From Streptomyces europaeiscabiei (GTDB lineage: Bacteria; Actinomycetota; Actinomycetes; Streptomycetales; Streptomycetaceae), in NCBI RefSeq assembly GCF_036346855.1, contig NZ_CP107841.1:9800001-9864000 (forward strand): a stretch of DNA of 64,000 nucleotides. Direction: 5' to 3'. The notes beneath the pieces were generated by a model, which did not search any database, was not told the DNA's origin, and worked only from the letters and a program-made list of their open reading frames with translations. This document shows, piece after piece, positions 25,878-35,800 of this stretch (position 1 is the stretch's first letter; each line of letters starts with the position of its first letter). The translations under genes and the position numbers were made by a program.

Positions 25878-27203
25878 ATGACCACTGTGGGTGTGCGGCG
25901 CTCAAGCCGACTCGGCCGCGGCGGTATGCGCCGCATGGTTCCCCTCGCTGCCGGTGTCTCGGCGGCCGCCCTGCTGCTCTCCGCCTGCGGAGGAGGGGAA
26001 TCCGACTCGGGCGGTACCTCCAAGTCGCTGACGTTCTGGATCTCCACGGTTCCGGGGCAGGACGCGGGCTGGAAGAAGATGGTGGCGCAGTACGAGAAGG
26101 AGACCGGCGTCAAGGTCAAGCTGGTCAACATCCCCTACGACGGCTACGCGACGAAGCTGCGCAACTCCGCGCAGGCGAACTCGCTGCCCGACGTGGCGGC
26201 CGTGCCGGCGCTCGACCCGATCTGGTCGAACAAGCTGATCGACCTCAGCGACATCGCCAACAACAAGACGAACAAGATCAACGCCAACTTCGTCGCCAAG
26301 GACTCGTCCGGGAAGGTGCTGTCCATCCCCTCGGACGTCACCGCGTCCGGCATGTTCATCAACAAGTCGCTCTTCGAGAAGGCCGGCGTCGACTACCCGA
26401 CCTCGCCCGACAAGACCTGGACCTGGACCGAGTTCATCAAGGCGGCCGACAAGGTCCGGGAGAAGACCAAGGCCAAGTACTCCCTGACCTTCGACCAGTC
26501 GCCGTCCCGGCTGCGCGCCATGGTGTACGAGATGGGCGGGAAGTACGTCCACGCCGACGACTCCGGCAAGTTCTCGGTGGACGCCGCGACCAAGAAGGCC
26601 GTGAACACCTTCGTCGGATGGAACGACGACAAGACCATGCCGAAGTCGGTGTGGACCAGCGGCGCCGACCCGTCGGCCATGTTCCAGAGCGGTGACGTCG
26701 TCGCCTACTGGTCCGGCGTGTGGCAGGTCGCCGCCTACGCGGAGAGCATCACGAAGTTCGAGTGGGCGAGCGTCCCGACCCCCGCCCAGCCTGTGCAGGC
26801 CAGCGACGTCAACAGTGGCGGCATGACGGTCGGCTTCAACAACAACGCCGACGCGGCAGCCGCCGCGCAGAAGTTCCTGTCCTGGCTGTACGAGCCCGAC
26901 CACTACCAGGCGCTGTGCGAGGCCTCCGGCTTCCTGCCGGTCGAGAGCGGTCTGAGCCCGAAGTACCCCTTCAAGTCCGAGGCGGCGCAGGCGGCGTTCA
27001 AGCTCTACAACGAGTCCATCCCGCTCTACGACCCGATCTCCGGCTACTTCAGCGGCGCGCAGACGAACTGGGTGCTGAAGGGCAAGAGCCTCGCCGACGA
27101 CCCGACCAAGGCGGAGCTCGGCAAGGCGATCAACGGCGAGCAGTCGGCCGACAAGGCCCTGCAGAACATCGTGGACGGCTACAACCAGCAGGTCGGCGGC
27201 TGA
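25878..27203 (+). CDS. CUT1 ABC transporter sugar-binding lipoprotein
   Basis: 441 residues. A basic N-region and hydrophobic core end in the lipobox LLSAC, with the Cys at residue 37. The family-1 extracellular solute-binding fold follows (LTFWISTVPGQDAGWKKMV, KVKLVNIPYDGYATKL, YWSGVWQVAAYAE). ATG 25878 follows AAAGGGATCGAAG. Unlike the first binding protein it is the first gene of its operon, and a 14-bp hairpin separates it from the permeases, so it can be made in excess over them. Ligand unknown; the downstream enzymes suggest an oligosaccharide from an acidic or amino-sugar glycan. Confidence 0.94.
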   Translation: MTTVGVRRSSRLGRGGMRRMVPLAAGVSAAALLLSACGGGESDSGGTSKSLTFWISTVPGQDAGWKKMVAQYEKETGVKVKLVNIPYDGYATKLRNSAQANSLPDVAAVPALDPIWSNKLIDLSDIANNKTNKINANFVAKDSSGKVLSIPSDVTASGMFINKSLFEKAGVDYPTSPDKTWTWTEFIKAADKVREKTKAKYSLTFDQSPSRLRAMVYEMGGKYVHADDSGKFSVDAATKKAVNTFVGWNDDKTMPKSVWTSGADPSAMFQSGDVVAYWSGVWQVAAYAESITKFEWASVPTPAQPVQASDVNSGGMTVGFNNNADAAAAAQKFLSWLYEPDHYQALCEASGFLPVESGLSPKYPFKSEAAQAAFKLYNESIPLYDPISGYFSGAQTNWVLKGKSLADDPTKAELGKAINGEQSADKALQNIVDGYNQQVGG

Positions 27204-27216
27204 TCACAGGCCGGTA

Positions 27217-27254
27217 GTCCCGGGCGGCGGGGTCGAGACACCGCCGCCCGGGAC
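27217..27254 (+). terminator. intercistronic 14-bp hairpin between binding protein and permeases
   Basis: GTCCCGGGCGGCGG (27217-27230) pairs perfectly with 27241-27254 around a 10-base loop, 13 bases after the binding-protein stop and 76 bases before the permease start. Such hairpins partially terminate transcription or protect upstream mRNA, raising binding-protein level relative to permease. Confidence 0.75.
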
Positions 27255-27330
27255 CGCGGACCCCACCCACGTGATGCCGGGCTCATGGCCTGAGCCCCAG
27301 GATCCAATCCACCAGCACGGAGTCAGGAAG

Positions 27331-28251
27331 ATGACAAAACGCGCCCCGGACGCTTCGGACGTGTCCGTGAGCCCGCCCAGGAGACGAAGCAAGTACACCC
27401 TCGCCCCGCTCGTCCTCATCTCGGGCAACGTCGTGCTCTTCGCGCTGTTCTTCGTCTGGCCGGCGGTGATCGGGCTCGTCTACTCCTTCACGAACTACAC
27501 GGGCGTGGGGGCGTTCCAGTTCGTCGGACTGGACAACTACCAGAAGCTGCTCGGGGACTCGACCTTCTACTCCGCGACGACCCGCACGCTGCTGTACACC
27601 GTGCTCTTCGTCCCGCTGAACTTCGTGTTGTCGCTGCTCATCGCCAACGTGCTGGTGAGCAAGCACGCCAAGGGCACGTCGGTCGCCCGCATCTTCTTCT
27701 TCATCCCGTGGCTGCTGTCGCCCATCATCGTGGGTGTCCTGTGGCGGTGGCTGTTCGGTGAGAACTTCGGACTGGTCAACTACTTCATAGAGAAGGTCGG
27801 CGGAAGCGCCGTTCCCTGGCAGTCGAACGCGGACCTGTCACTGCTCGTGGTCGTGGTGGCGGCGGCCTGGGCCTGGACGGGCTTCTCCATGCTGCTGTTC
27901 ATCGCGGCGATCAAGAACGTACCGACGTCGTACTACGAGGCGGCGGCGCTCGACGGCGCCGGTCCGTGGCGCCAGTTCATCAGCATCACCCTGCCGAGCA
28001 TCGCTCCCACGTCCTTCATCGTCATCCTGCTCAACACGATCCACGCGATGAAGGAGTACGCGGTGTTCGCCTCCCTCAACAACGGTGGACCCGGAACGTC
28101 GAACAACCTGCTTGTCCAGTACATCTACCAGACGGGGTTCAAGTCGGGCCAGATCGGCTACGCGAGCGCCGCGTCGTTCGTGCTCATGCTCATCCTGATG
28201 GCCGTCGCGATCATTCAGATGATGGTCAACCGGCGGGTGGAGAACCGATGA
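27331..28251 (+). CDS. CUT1 ABC sugar permease, MalF-type
   Basis: 306 residues with six membrane helices (first at VLISGNVVLFALFFVWPAV) and EAA loop YEAAALDGAGPWRQFISITL. ATG 27331 has AGGAAG just upstream and GGAG 9 bases before it. It overlaps the MalG-type gene by ATGA. As in the first importer, no ATPase gene is present, so MsiK-type sharing is expected. Confidence 0.94.
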   Translation: MTKRAPDASDVSVSPPRRRSKYTLAPLVLISGNVVLFALFFVWPAVIGLVYSFTNYTGVGAFQFVGLDNYQKLLGDSTFYSATTRTLLYTVLFVPLNFVLSLLIANVLVSKHAKGTSVARIFFFIPWLLSPIIVGVLWRWLFGENFGLVNYFIEKVGGSAVPWQSNADLSLLVVVVAAAWAWTGFSMLLFIAAIKNVPTSYYEAAALDGAGPWRQFISITLPSIAPTSFIVILLNTIHAMKEYAVFASLNNGGPGTSNNLLVQYIYQTGFKSGQIGYASAASFVLMLILMAVAIIQMMVNRRVENR

Positions 28252-29150
28252 CAACCACAGACATGCCGCGCAAGGTCGACGCCGACTCCGTACGCGCCGT
28301 CTCCAAGAAGAGGCCCCGTGGCTCGGCAACCGGAGGGCTTCGGCGCGCGATCGCCCCGACCACTCTGCTGTGGGTCCTGGCGGCCCTCTACGGGATTCCG
28401 GTGCTGTGGTTCGTCCTCAGCTCCTTCAAGCCGGCGGGAGACCTGTTCTCCCTTCCGCTGACGGTGTTCCCGGACGACCCCACCGTGTCGGGTTACAAGG
28501 AAGCGTGGGCGAGCGCCAACTTCTCCGGGTACTTCATCAACACGATCATCGTGTGTCTGATCGCGACGATCCTCACGGTGGGTGTCAGCTGCTGCACCGG
28601 GTACGCGCTGGCCAAGTACGACAACAAGTGGCTCAAGGCCTTCTTCCTCTGCATCCTGGCCACCACGATGCTGCCGGCCGAGGTCATGCTCGCCCCGCTG
28701 TTCCTGGTGGTCCGCGACCTAGGCTTCTACAACTCGCTCTCCGGCATCATCCTCCCGGCCCTGCTCACCGCGACCGGCTGCTTCATGTTCCGCCAGTTCT
28801 TCCTGACGGTCCCCGACGAACTCATCGAGGCCGCCCGCATCGACGGCGCGAAAGAGCTCTCGATCTTCCTGCGGATCATGGTGCCGCTCTCTCGGCCCAT
28901 CATGCTGACGCTCGCCATCCTGTCGTTCCAGTGGCGCTGGAACGACTACATCTGGCCGCTGCTGATGCTGAACGACCCCGAGAAGTTCACCGTGCAGATC
29001 GGCATCCAGAGCCTCGTCGGCGCGCAGAACATCAACTGGTCGGTGCTGCTCGGCGGATCGGTCATCTCCATGGTCCCGCTGATCGTCGTCTTCCTGGTGT
29101 TCCAGAAGTACGTCATGAACGCCGACATCAACGCCGGACTGAAGGACTGA
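28248..29150 (+). CDS. CUT1 ABC sugar permease, MalG-type
   Basis: 300 residues: a positively charged cytoplasmic N-terminus of about 40 residues, six membrane helices and EAA loop IEAARIDGAKELSIFLRIMV. It starts at the ATGA overlap with the MalF-type gene and ends 2 bases before the TTG start of the next enzyme, so four genes from here on are tightly coupled. Confidence 0.94.
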   Translation: MTTTDMPRKVDADSVRAVSKKRPRGSATGGLRRAIAPTTLLWVLAALYGIPVLWFVLSSFKPAGDLFSLPLTVFPDDPTVSGYKEAWASANFSGYFINTIIVCLIATILTVGVSCCTGYALAKYDNKWLKAFFLCILATTMLPAEVMLAPLFLVVRDLGFYNSLSGIILPALLTATGCFMFRQFFLTVPDELIEAARIDGAKELSIFLRIMVPLSRPIMLTLAILSFQWRWNDYIWPLLMLNDPEKFTVQIGIQSLVGAQNINWSVLLGGSVISMVPLIVVFLVFQKYVMNADINAGLKD

Positions 29151-29152
29151 CC

Positions 29153-30871
29153 TTGCCCACCCCGCTCGACCACGAGTTCGTCCGGTCGGCGGCCCGCGCC
29201 GCCGACCGGCAGGCCGCCCCGCTCGCGGCCCGCCCCGACGAGGAACCCGCCGGTGTGCCACACCGTGGTCTGGCGCGGCGGGTGAAGACCCTGGTCGCGG
29301 CCTACCGTTCCCCGGACTCGGCACTGCACGGCAGCGGGCAGGCCGTCGCCGCCGCGATGACCCATCTCCGCGCCCTGCGGGCCGCGCAGACCACCACCGG
29401 CCTCTTCGCCGGCGGCGACAACGTGCAGTCACCGCCGGACTCCGGCTTCACCGTCAACGACGTGTGCGACGCGCACGTCCTCGCCGCCGACGCGGGCCCG
29501 GAACTGCGCGACGTCACGGCCGCGCTCGCCGAGATCGCCGGCGCCGCCTCCGGCAGCCTCCTGACGGGTGGGGTGCACACCCCGAACCACCGCTGGGAGC
29601 TGTGCGCGGCGCTGGCCCGGCTGCACCGGTCGTTCCCGGACGACCGGCTGCTCGACCGCGTCGAGCAGTGGCTCGCCGAGGGCGTCGACATCGACGCGGA
29701 GGGCCTGTACTCGGAACGGAGCGCCAACTACGCGGCCCATGTGTCCAACCCGTCGCTGCTGCTGCTGGCCGAAGTGCTCGGCCGCGCCGACCTGCTGTAC
29801 GCCGTCGAACGCAATCTCGCCACGACCCTGGACCTGATCAGGCCGGACGGCACGGTGGAGACCGTCCACTCGCGACGCCAGGACCAGTACCACCCGTTCC
29901 CGCTGGCGCCCTACCTGCCGCACTACCGGCTGCTCGCGATCCGCACCGGCCGGGGCGACTTCGCACGGGTGGCACGGCTGGCGGCCGCCGGCGGTATCGA
30001 CGACCCCGACCTGCTCGCCGAGACCCTCCTCACCCCGGACCTGTGCCGCGCCCTGCCGGCCCCGACCGCGCAGACCCTTCCGCGTGACCGGTACCTCACC
30101 ACCGCAAGCCTCGCCGCCCGCGCCTCGGCCACCGCGCACACGGTGGTGTACGGCGGCTCCGACGTGCCCGAGCACCGGCGCATCCGCTCGGGCCTCGCCT
30201 GCAACCCCACCTTCCTGCGCCTGTTCGCCGGCGACGCCGTCCTCGACGCGGTCCGTCTGACGCGGGGGTTTTTCGACCTGGGCCCGTTCCGCGCCGCCGA
30301 CATGCAACGGTCCGCCGACAACCGGTACCGGCTCACCCAGACCCTCACGGCCGCCTACTACCAGCCGCTCCCGAAGGACGAGAGGCGGGACGACGGCGTC
30401 TACCGACTGGTGGACGACGGACGCTTCTCCGCCTCGATGGCCTTCCCGGACCGGCCTCGGGACGAGGTCTCGCACACGACCCGCGTCGAGGTGGACCTGC
30501 GGGAGGACGGTGCCGACCTGCGGATCGACATCAGCGGACCACGGGTGCCCTGGGCCCTCGAACTGACCTTCCGGCCGGGCGGCGTGCCGACGGGCGCCGT
30601 ACCGATCGGCGACGGACGCTGGTGCCTGACGACCGGCCCGATGACCTACCGGGTCGGCGACGACGAGATCCGGGTCGAGGCCGACATCGAGGCAGGCGAA
30701 CCGCTTGCCGGGCCGGACCGGAGCGACGTACTGCGGTACGACCCGGGTCAGGACTACACGGTGGTGGGCGGCACCGATGCAACGACCGGGAACCATGTCT
30801 ACATCGGTGGACTCGGCCCGCACACCCTGACCGTCGCACTGCGCGCCCGCCGGCCCGCACCCGTCGTGTGA
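29153..30871 (+). CDS. putative glycan-processing enzyme, alpha-toroid plus beta-sandwich (family unassigned)
   Basis: 572 residues, no signal peptide. TTG 29153 is chosen because AAGGA lies 6 bases upstream, 2 bases after the permease stop, and the downstream sequence is coherent. The N-terminal 350 residues look like an (alpha/alpha) toroid with conserved polar patches (VHTPNHRWELCAAL, YSERSANYAAHVSN, SRRQDQYHPF). The C-terminal 200 residues look beta-rich (TRVEVDLREDGADLRIDI, GRWCLTTGPMTYRVG). This resembles heparinase II/III-type lyases and related cytoplasmic oligosaccharide enzymes, with Asn/His/Tyr patches where such lyases keep catalytic residues. Exact family and activity are not established; it probably acts on the imported oligosaccharide. 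Confidence 0.7.
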   Translation: MPTPLDHEFVRSAARAADRQAAPLAARPDEEPAGVPHRGLARRVKTLVAAYRSPDSALHGSGQAVAAAMTHLRALRAAQTTTGLFAGGDNVQSPPDSGFTVNDVCDAHVLAADAGPELRDVTAALAEIAGAASGSLLTGGVHTPNHRWELCAALARLHRSFPDDRLLDRVEQWLAEGVDIDAEGLYSERSANYAAHVSNPSLLLLAEVLGRADLLYAVERNLATTLDLIRPDGTVETVHSRRQDQYHPFPLAPYLPHYRLLAIRTGRGDFARVARLAAAGGIDDPDLLAETLLTPDLCRALPAPTAQTLPRDRYLTTASLAARASATAHTVVYGGSDVPEHRRIRSGLACNPTFLRLFAGDAVLDAVRLTRGFFDLGPFRAADMQRSADNRYRLTQTLTAAYYQPLPKDERRDDGVYRLVDDGRFSASMAFPDRPRDEVSHTTRVEVDLREDGADLRIDISGPRVPWALELTFRPGGVPTGAVPIGDGRWCLTTGPMTYRVGDDEIRVEADIEAGEPLAGPDRSDVLRYDPGQDYTVVGGTDATTGNHVYIGGLGPHTLTVALRARRPAPVV

Positions 30872-30922
30872 CTCGCTCGACGAACCACGTCATGGCCACC
30901 CCAGGCATGAAGGATTGATCCC

Positions 30923-32755
30923 GTGCACCTCCCACGCCAGCTCGGTTCGCTGCACGACCTGCCGGACACTCCGGAGGCGTACGACGCGGTCCTCGCCGAC
31001 GTCGTCGAGCAGGCCCTCGCGCGCATCACGCCCGAGGACAACCTCGAACACCCCGACTGTGTCGACGACATCGGCGACACGTCCCTCGGCATCACCTCAC
31101 TGCTGGCCCTCGCCTGGCACCGCACCAAGGACCCGCGCCTGCCGGAGGCCGTCCGCCGCAGCACGGACTTCCACCTCCGGGAGCGCGTCTACACGGACGA
31201 CAACCCCGGCTACCCGAACCTGCGCGTGCGCAACTCAGGTTTCCCGTACGCCCGTTACACCCTGGCGCCCGGCGCCCACCCCATCGGCGACTGGCCGAGC
31301 ACGGTGTGGGCGCTGCTCCAGGCGGTCAACCTGCTCGACCTCGCGGACGGCCTCCTCGACGAGGAACGGACCACCGCCCTGCGGGGGGTGAGCCGCGGCT
31401 ACTGGCGCTGGCTCACCGAGGCGACCTTCTTCAACCCGCAGGAGGCCGGCAACCAGGCCATCGGCTGTGTCGTCGGCGGCCTGATGCTGGCCCGCCACCT
31501 CCCGCCGGAGGAGGGGGAGAAGCTCCGCGCCGACGCGATCGCCCTGTACGCCGAGGAGATCCGCGCCCACCGGGTACACGACCGGGGCGCGCTGCTCCCG
31601 CCGGAGCACGGCGGCGCCTGGGACAACAACTACGGCCCGATCTCCCTGTCCTTCCTCGCCCAGGCCCACCGGGTCGGCGGCGAGGAGATCTTCGCCGAGG
31701 ACGGGGAGGAGGTCGCCCGCTACCTCGACGCCCGCCTCACCAACGGAGGCTTCGACTTCGGCGGCCCCCGCTACAGCGAGCAGCACTCCGGCTTCGAGTC
31801 GGTCCTCGGTCTGCGCTACTTCGGTCACCGTATCGGCGCCGACCTGGGCCGCTACCGGGGCGACACCGGCTGGGGCCGGCACGCGGTCAAGCCGGACGGC
31901 GGTGTCGACGGCCACTTCGCGTGGATGCTGGTCTGGCAGATGCAGGACACCACCCCTTGGCACCGCACGCCCTCCACCAAGTCGGCGCGGCACCAACTGC
32001 GGGCGGGCGGGGTCTCGGTCGCCTTCGACTCGAAGATGACCGCCTCCCTGATCGAGGCGGACGGGACGTACTTCCTCCCGGCCGCCGTCAACCGCCAGCA
32101 CGGCTTCGGCCCGGTCGTCGACGGCTTCCTGCTCTGCCGCCCCATGGGCGAGACCCGTGTCCGGGACGTCCGGGCCGACGGTCTCGCGGCCAAGCTGGTC
32201 ACCAAGCCGGTCGTCACCCGCGACCACGTCCTGCGCCACGTCCAGTCCCTGTACGTCACCGACGGCACCCGCCTGTGGACCACGGTCGCCGTCGAACGCC
32301 TCCCGGGCGAGCCCTACCTCCTGGCCGGACTGCCGTACCTGTCGGACGACGGCGACGGCCTGCGCCGGATCGCGGACGCCGAGGTCGCCTCCGCCGGTGA
32401 CCTGTGGCTGACCCACCCGTCCGCCGAGGGCCCGGAGTTCTTCGACGCCCGCGCCGACACCACCCAGGAACTCACCGCCTTCGCCCTCGCCGCCGACCCC
32501 CGCGGCTACGGCAACCCCGACGAGGGCTGGTCCCACCTGGTGGCCTCCACGGCCATCGAAGCGACACCGGCACCGGGCGCACCGGACGACCTGAACGTCT
32601 TCGCCGTGCGCTACGGCGGCTCCGGAGAGGTCTTCGACCCCGGCTTCACCCGCACCCCGGAGGGCCTGAGGGTGCGCACGGAGGCGTTCACGGCCGTGAT
32701 CGGTGACCCGGCGGGCGACGAGCGGGGCGAGCCGACCCTGACGCTCCGCGCCTGA
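30923..32755 (+). CDS. putative glycan lyase/hydrolase-like enzyme, alpha-toroid plus beta-sandwich (family unassigned)
   Basis: 610 residues, no signal peptide, GTG start with AAGGA 9 bases upstream. Helical repeats fill residues 1-320, with HGGAWDNNYGPISLSFLAQA and the aromatic-polar run PRYSEQHSGFESVLGLRY. Beta-rich sequence follows (GGVSVAFDSKMTASLIEADG, YVTDGTRLWTTVAVERL). The layout parallels the preceding gene, and together they look like a pair acting on the same oligosaccharide. It ends at a bidirectional hairpin. I cannot assign a CAZy family; polysaccharide-lyase or glycuronidase relatives are the best guess. Confidence 0.7.
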   Translation: MHLPRQLGSLHDLPDTPEAYDAVLADVVEQALARITPEDNLEHPDCVDDIGDTSLGITSLLALAWHRTKDPRLPEAVRRSTDFHLRERVYTDDNPGYPNLRVRNSGFPYARYTLAPGAHPIGDWPSTVWALLQAVNLLDLADGLLDEERTTALRGVSRGYWRWLTEATFFNPQEAGNQAIGCVVGGLMLARHLPPEEGEKLRADAIALYAEEIRAHRVHDRGALLPPEHGGAWDNNYGPISLSFLAQAHRVGGEEIFAEDGEEVARYLDARLTNGGFDFGGPRYSEQHSGFESVLGLRYFGHRIGADLGRYRGDTGWGRHAVKPDGGVDGHFAWMLVWQMQDTTPWHRTPSTKSARHQLRAGGVSVAFDSKMTASLIEADGTYFLPAAVNRQHGFGPVVDGFLLCRPMGETRVRDVRADGLAAKLVTKPVVTRDHVLRHVQSLYVTDGTRLWTTVAVERLPGEPYLLAGLPYLSDDGDGLRRIADAEVASAGDLWLTHPSAEGPEFFDARADTTQELTAFALAADPRGYGNPDEGWSHLVASTAIEATPAPGAPDDLNVFAVRYGGSGEVFDPGFTRTPEGLRVRTEAFTAVIGDPAGDERGEPTLTLRA

Positions 32756-32771
32756 GGACCGGCCTCAGACC

Positions 32772-32805
32772 AGCAGCCCGACGTTCCTGACGACGTCGGG
32801 CTGCT
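32772..32805. terminator. bidirectional hairpin terminator closing the glycan locus
   Basis: AGCAGCCCGACGT (32772-32784) and its perfect complement (32793-32805) with an 8-base loop. It lies 16 bases after the rightward stop and abuts the stop codon of the leftward kinase gene. Confidence 0.8.
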
Positions 32806-33465
32806 TCATGTCCACGCCTGAACCGTCGGCATCGCCGACGCCGGCACCACCAGGTCCGCGCGACGTCTGCTCGCCGCCACCAGGCCGGCGTTGCGCTGGT
32901 CCGTGCCGAGGACCCAGGCGACCGCCTCTTCGTGCCCCTTGCCGAACTCCTCGTGGCGGGCGACGAGGCGGCGTACCCGCTCGGCCTCGTCGAGGTCGCA
33001 GAACCAGACCTCGTCGAGGTGGGAGCGGACGCGGGTCCAGGGCTCGTGGTCCAGGAGGAGGTAGTTCCCCTCCGTGACGACCAGACGGGCGGTGGCCGGG
33101 ACCGGGATCGAGCCGGCGATGGGCTGTTCCAGAGTGCGTTCGAATCCCGGTGCGTACACGACGTCGTCCTCGTCGCCGCGCAGCCTCTCCAGCAGGGCCG
33201 CGTAGCCCGCGCCGTCGAACGTGTCCGGCGCGCCCTTCCTGTCCCGGCGGCCGAGGCGGTCGAGTTCCACGTCGGCGAGGTGGAAGCCGTCCATGGGGAC
33301 ATGGGCCACCCAGGGCTCGCCGTCGCCGTTGAGGCCCCGGGTCAACCGCTCGGCCAGGGTGGTCTTCCCCGCACCGGGGCTCCCGGCGACACCGAGAAGG
33401 GCCCGGCGGCCGGGGCGGGCGAGGGAGGCGGCCCGATGCAGCAGGTCGTCGAAGGTCACAGGCAT
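32806..33465 (-). CDS. P-loop nucleoside/pantothenate kinase-like protein
   Basis: 219 residues. The Walker A motif GVAGSPGAGKTTLA is at residues 25-38. The segment HVPMDGFHLADVELDRLGRRD and the later VVTEGNYLLLDHEPW follow the uridine kinase/PRK/pantothenate kinase family, where the DGF motif binds the acceptor. ATG 33465 begins the conserved part; no ribosome site is evident. Small members of this family phosphorylate sugars such as fructose or nucleosides. It converges on the glycan locus and could belong to sugar metabolism, but the link is only positional. Confidence 0.85.
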   Translation of the reverse strand: MPVTFDDLLHRAASLARPGRRALLGVAGSPGAGKTTLAERLTRGLNGDGEPWVAHVPMDGFHLADVELDRLGRRDRKGAPDTFDGAGYAALLERLRGDEDDVVYAPGFERTLEQPIAGSIPVPATARLVVTEGNYLLLDHEPWTRVRSHLDEVWFCDLDEAERVRRLVARHEEFGKGHEEAVAWVLGTDQRNAGLVAASRRRADLVVPASAMPTVQAWT

Positions 33466-33568
33466 ACGGACGACGGTAGACCCGATCCGGCGTATCCGGC
33501 GTACTCGGGCCGAGACCGGGCAGACGAGCCGTGCTGTCGGTCGGAGCGAGCAGGGCGGAAGGTGCCGG

Positions 33569-34447
33569 ATGAGAGAGAGGTCCTGGTCGGAGCCCCACGG
33601 CGAGGGCGAGGCGGTGCGGGAGGAACTGACACGGCTGCGCGCGGAGGTACGGCAGTTGCGCAACCGGACGGAGGGCCGGCCGCTGGTCGCCCAGGCCCAG
33701 GGCATGCTGCGGGAGCGCTATGCCCTGCCGGACGCCGAGACCGCGTTCGCGCTGCTCCAGCGGGCCTCGCAGCAGTACAACGTCAAGCTGCGCACCCTGG
33801 CCGAGGCGGCGGTGAGCGTGCCGCGTCCGGACGGCCCGAGCGCCCTGTGGTTTCCCGGCCGGGCGCGGCACGCGATGCCGACGCTCAGCTTCGAGGAGGC
33901 ACGCAACCTCCGTGTCGGACGCGGCAACCGGAGCGAGGTCCTGACCGCCGTGCTCAGCCAGGCCCTCTCCGTCGTCGGCACCGACATGGGCAACGTACAG
34001 ATCGTCGACCGGGCCGAAGGCGGACTGCGCATCGAGCGACACACGGGACACACGGAGGACTTCGTCGACTTCTTCGCGTACGTCGGCGAGGAGGGTACGT
34101 CCTGCGCCAAGGCCGCGCGGGACGTCGCCCAGGTGACCGTCCAGGACGTGGCGACGGACCCGGTGTTCAGCGAGGACGCCCGGGCGGCGATCCTGCACGC
34201 GGGCAGCCGCGCCTGCCACAGCGTGCCGCTGACCAGCTCCTCCGGGCGGTGCGTCGGCATGGTGTCGGCCCATCTCGAACGCCCGCTGCGGGGTCTGACA
34301 CGCGCCCAGCTCAAGGCGTTGACCGTCGTGGGCGCCGAAGCCGGCGAGTGGCTGTCCTGGTACGACCGGACCGTCGTGCTCGACGCCCTGGAACACCTCC
34401 ACACCCTCGGCCGGGCCCACGGCGGCGGCAGCATCAGCCGCCGATGA
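33569..34447 (+). CDS. ANTAR-GAF regulator with inverted domain order
   Basis: 292 residues. A charged coiled-coil start (residues 8-35) is followed by an ANTAR RNA-binding domain at about 40-85 (RPLVAQAQGMLRERYAL, then FALLQRASQQYNVKLRTLAE), then a GAF domain at about 110-280 (SLSF-type entry, DMGNVQIVD, CHSVPLTSSSGRCVGMVSAH). Most actinobacterial proteins of this class place GAF first and ANTAR last, so the order is reversed. ANTAR dimers bind tandem RNA hexaloops and antiterminate transcription. ATG 33569 has GGAAGG 8 bases upstream. Target RNAs are unknown. Confidence 0.88.
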   Translation: MRERSWSEPHGEGEAVREELTRLRAEVRQLRNRTEGRPLVAQAQGMLRERYALPDAETAFALLQRASQQYNVKLRTLAEAAVSVPRPDGPSALWFPGRARHAMPTLSFEEARNLRVGRGNRSEVLTAVLSQALSVVGTDMGNVQIVDRAEGGLRIERHTGHTEDFVDFFAYVGEEGTSCAKAARDVAQVTVQDVATDPVFSEDARAAILHAGSRACHSVPLTSSSGRCVGMVSAHLERPLRGLTRAQLKALTVVGAEAGEWLSWYDRTVVLDALEHLHTLGRAHGGGSISRR

Positions 34448-34555
34448 CCGATCTCCCACCTGTCCGGCCCGCTGACTCCCCGCGCCGGAACAGCTCCCGC
34501 ACCGGCGTCCGGACGGGCTGAGACGCGAGTGCGGGGTGCGGACCGGCGTCGGCCG

Positions 34556-35725
<1,170 letters not shown>

Positions 35726-35800
35726 TCACGGAGAATCAAGTAGCCCGGTGCGGGGGCGAGTTGAGCGACTCGAAAGAGGGACAGTCGCGGCGGATCGGTT

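Noticed and set aside
34448..34555. Possible hairpin between the ANTAR-GAF gene and the DD-peptidase
   Set aside because: The matching GTCCGG/CCGGAC arms are short and far apart; similar pairs occur by chance at this GC content.
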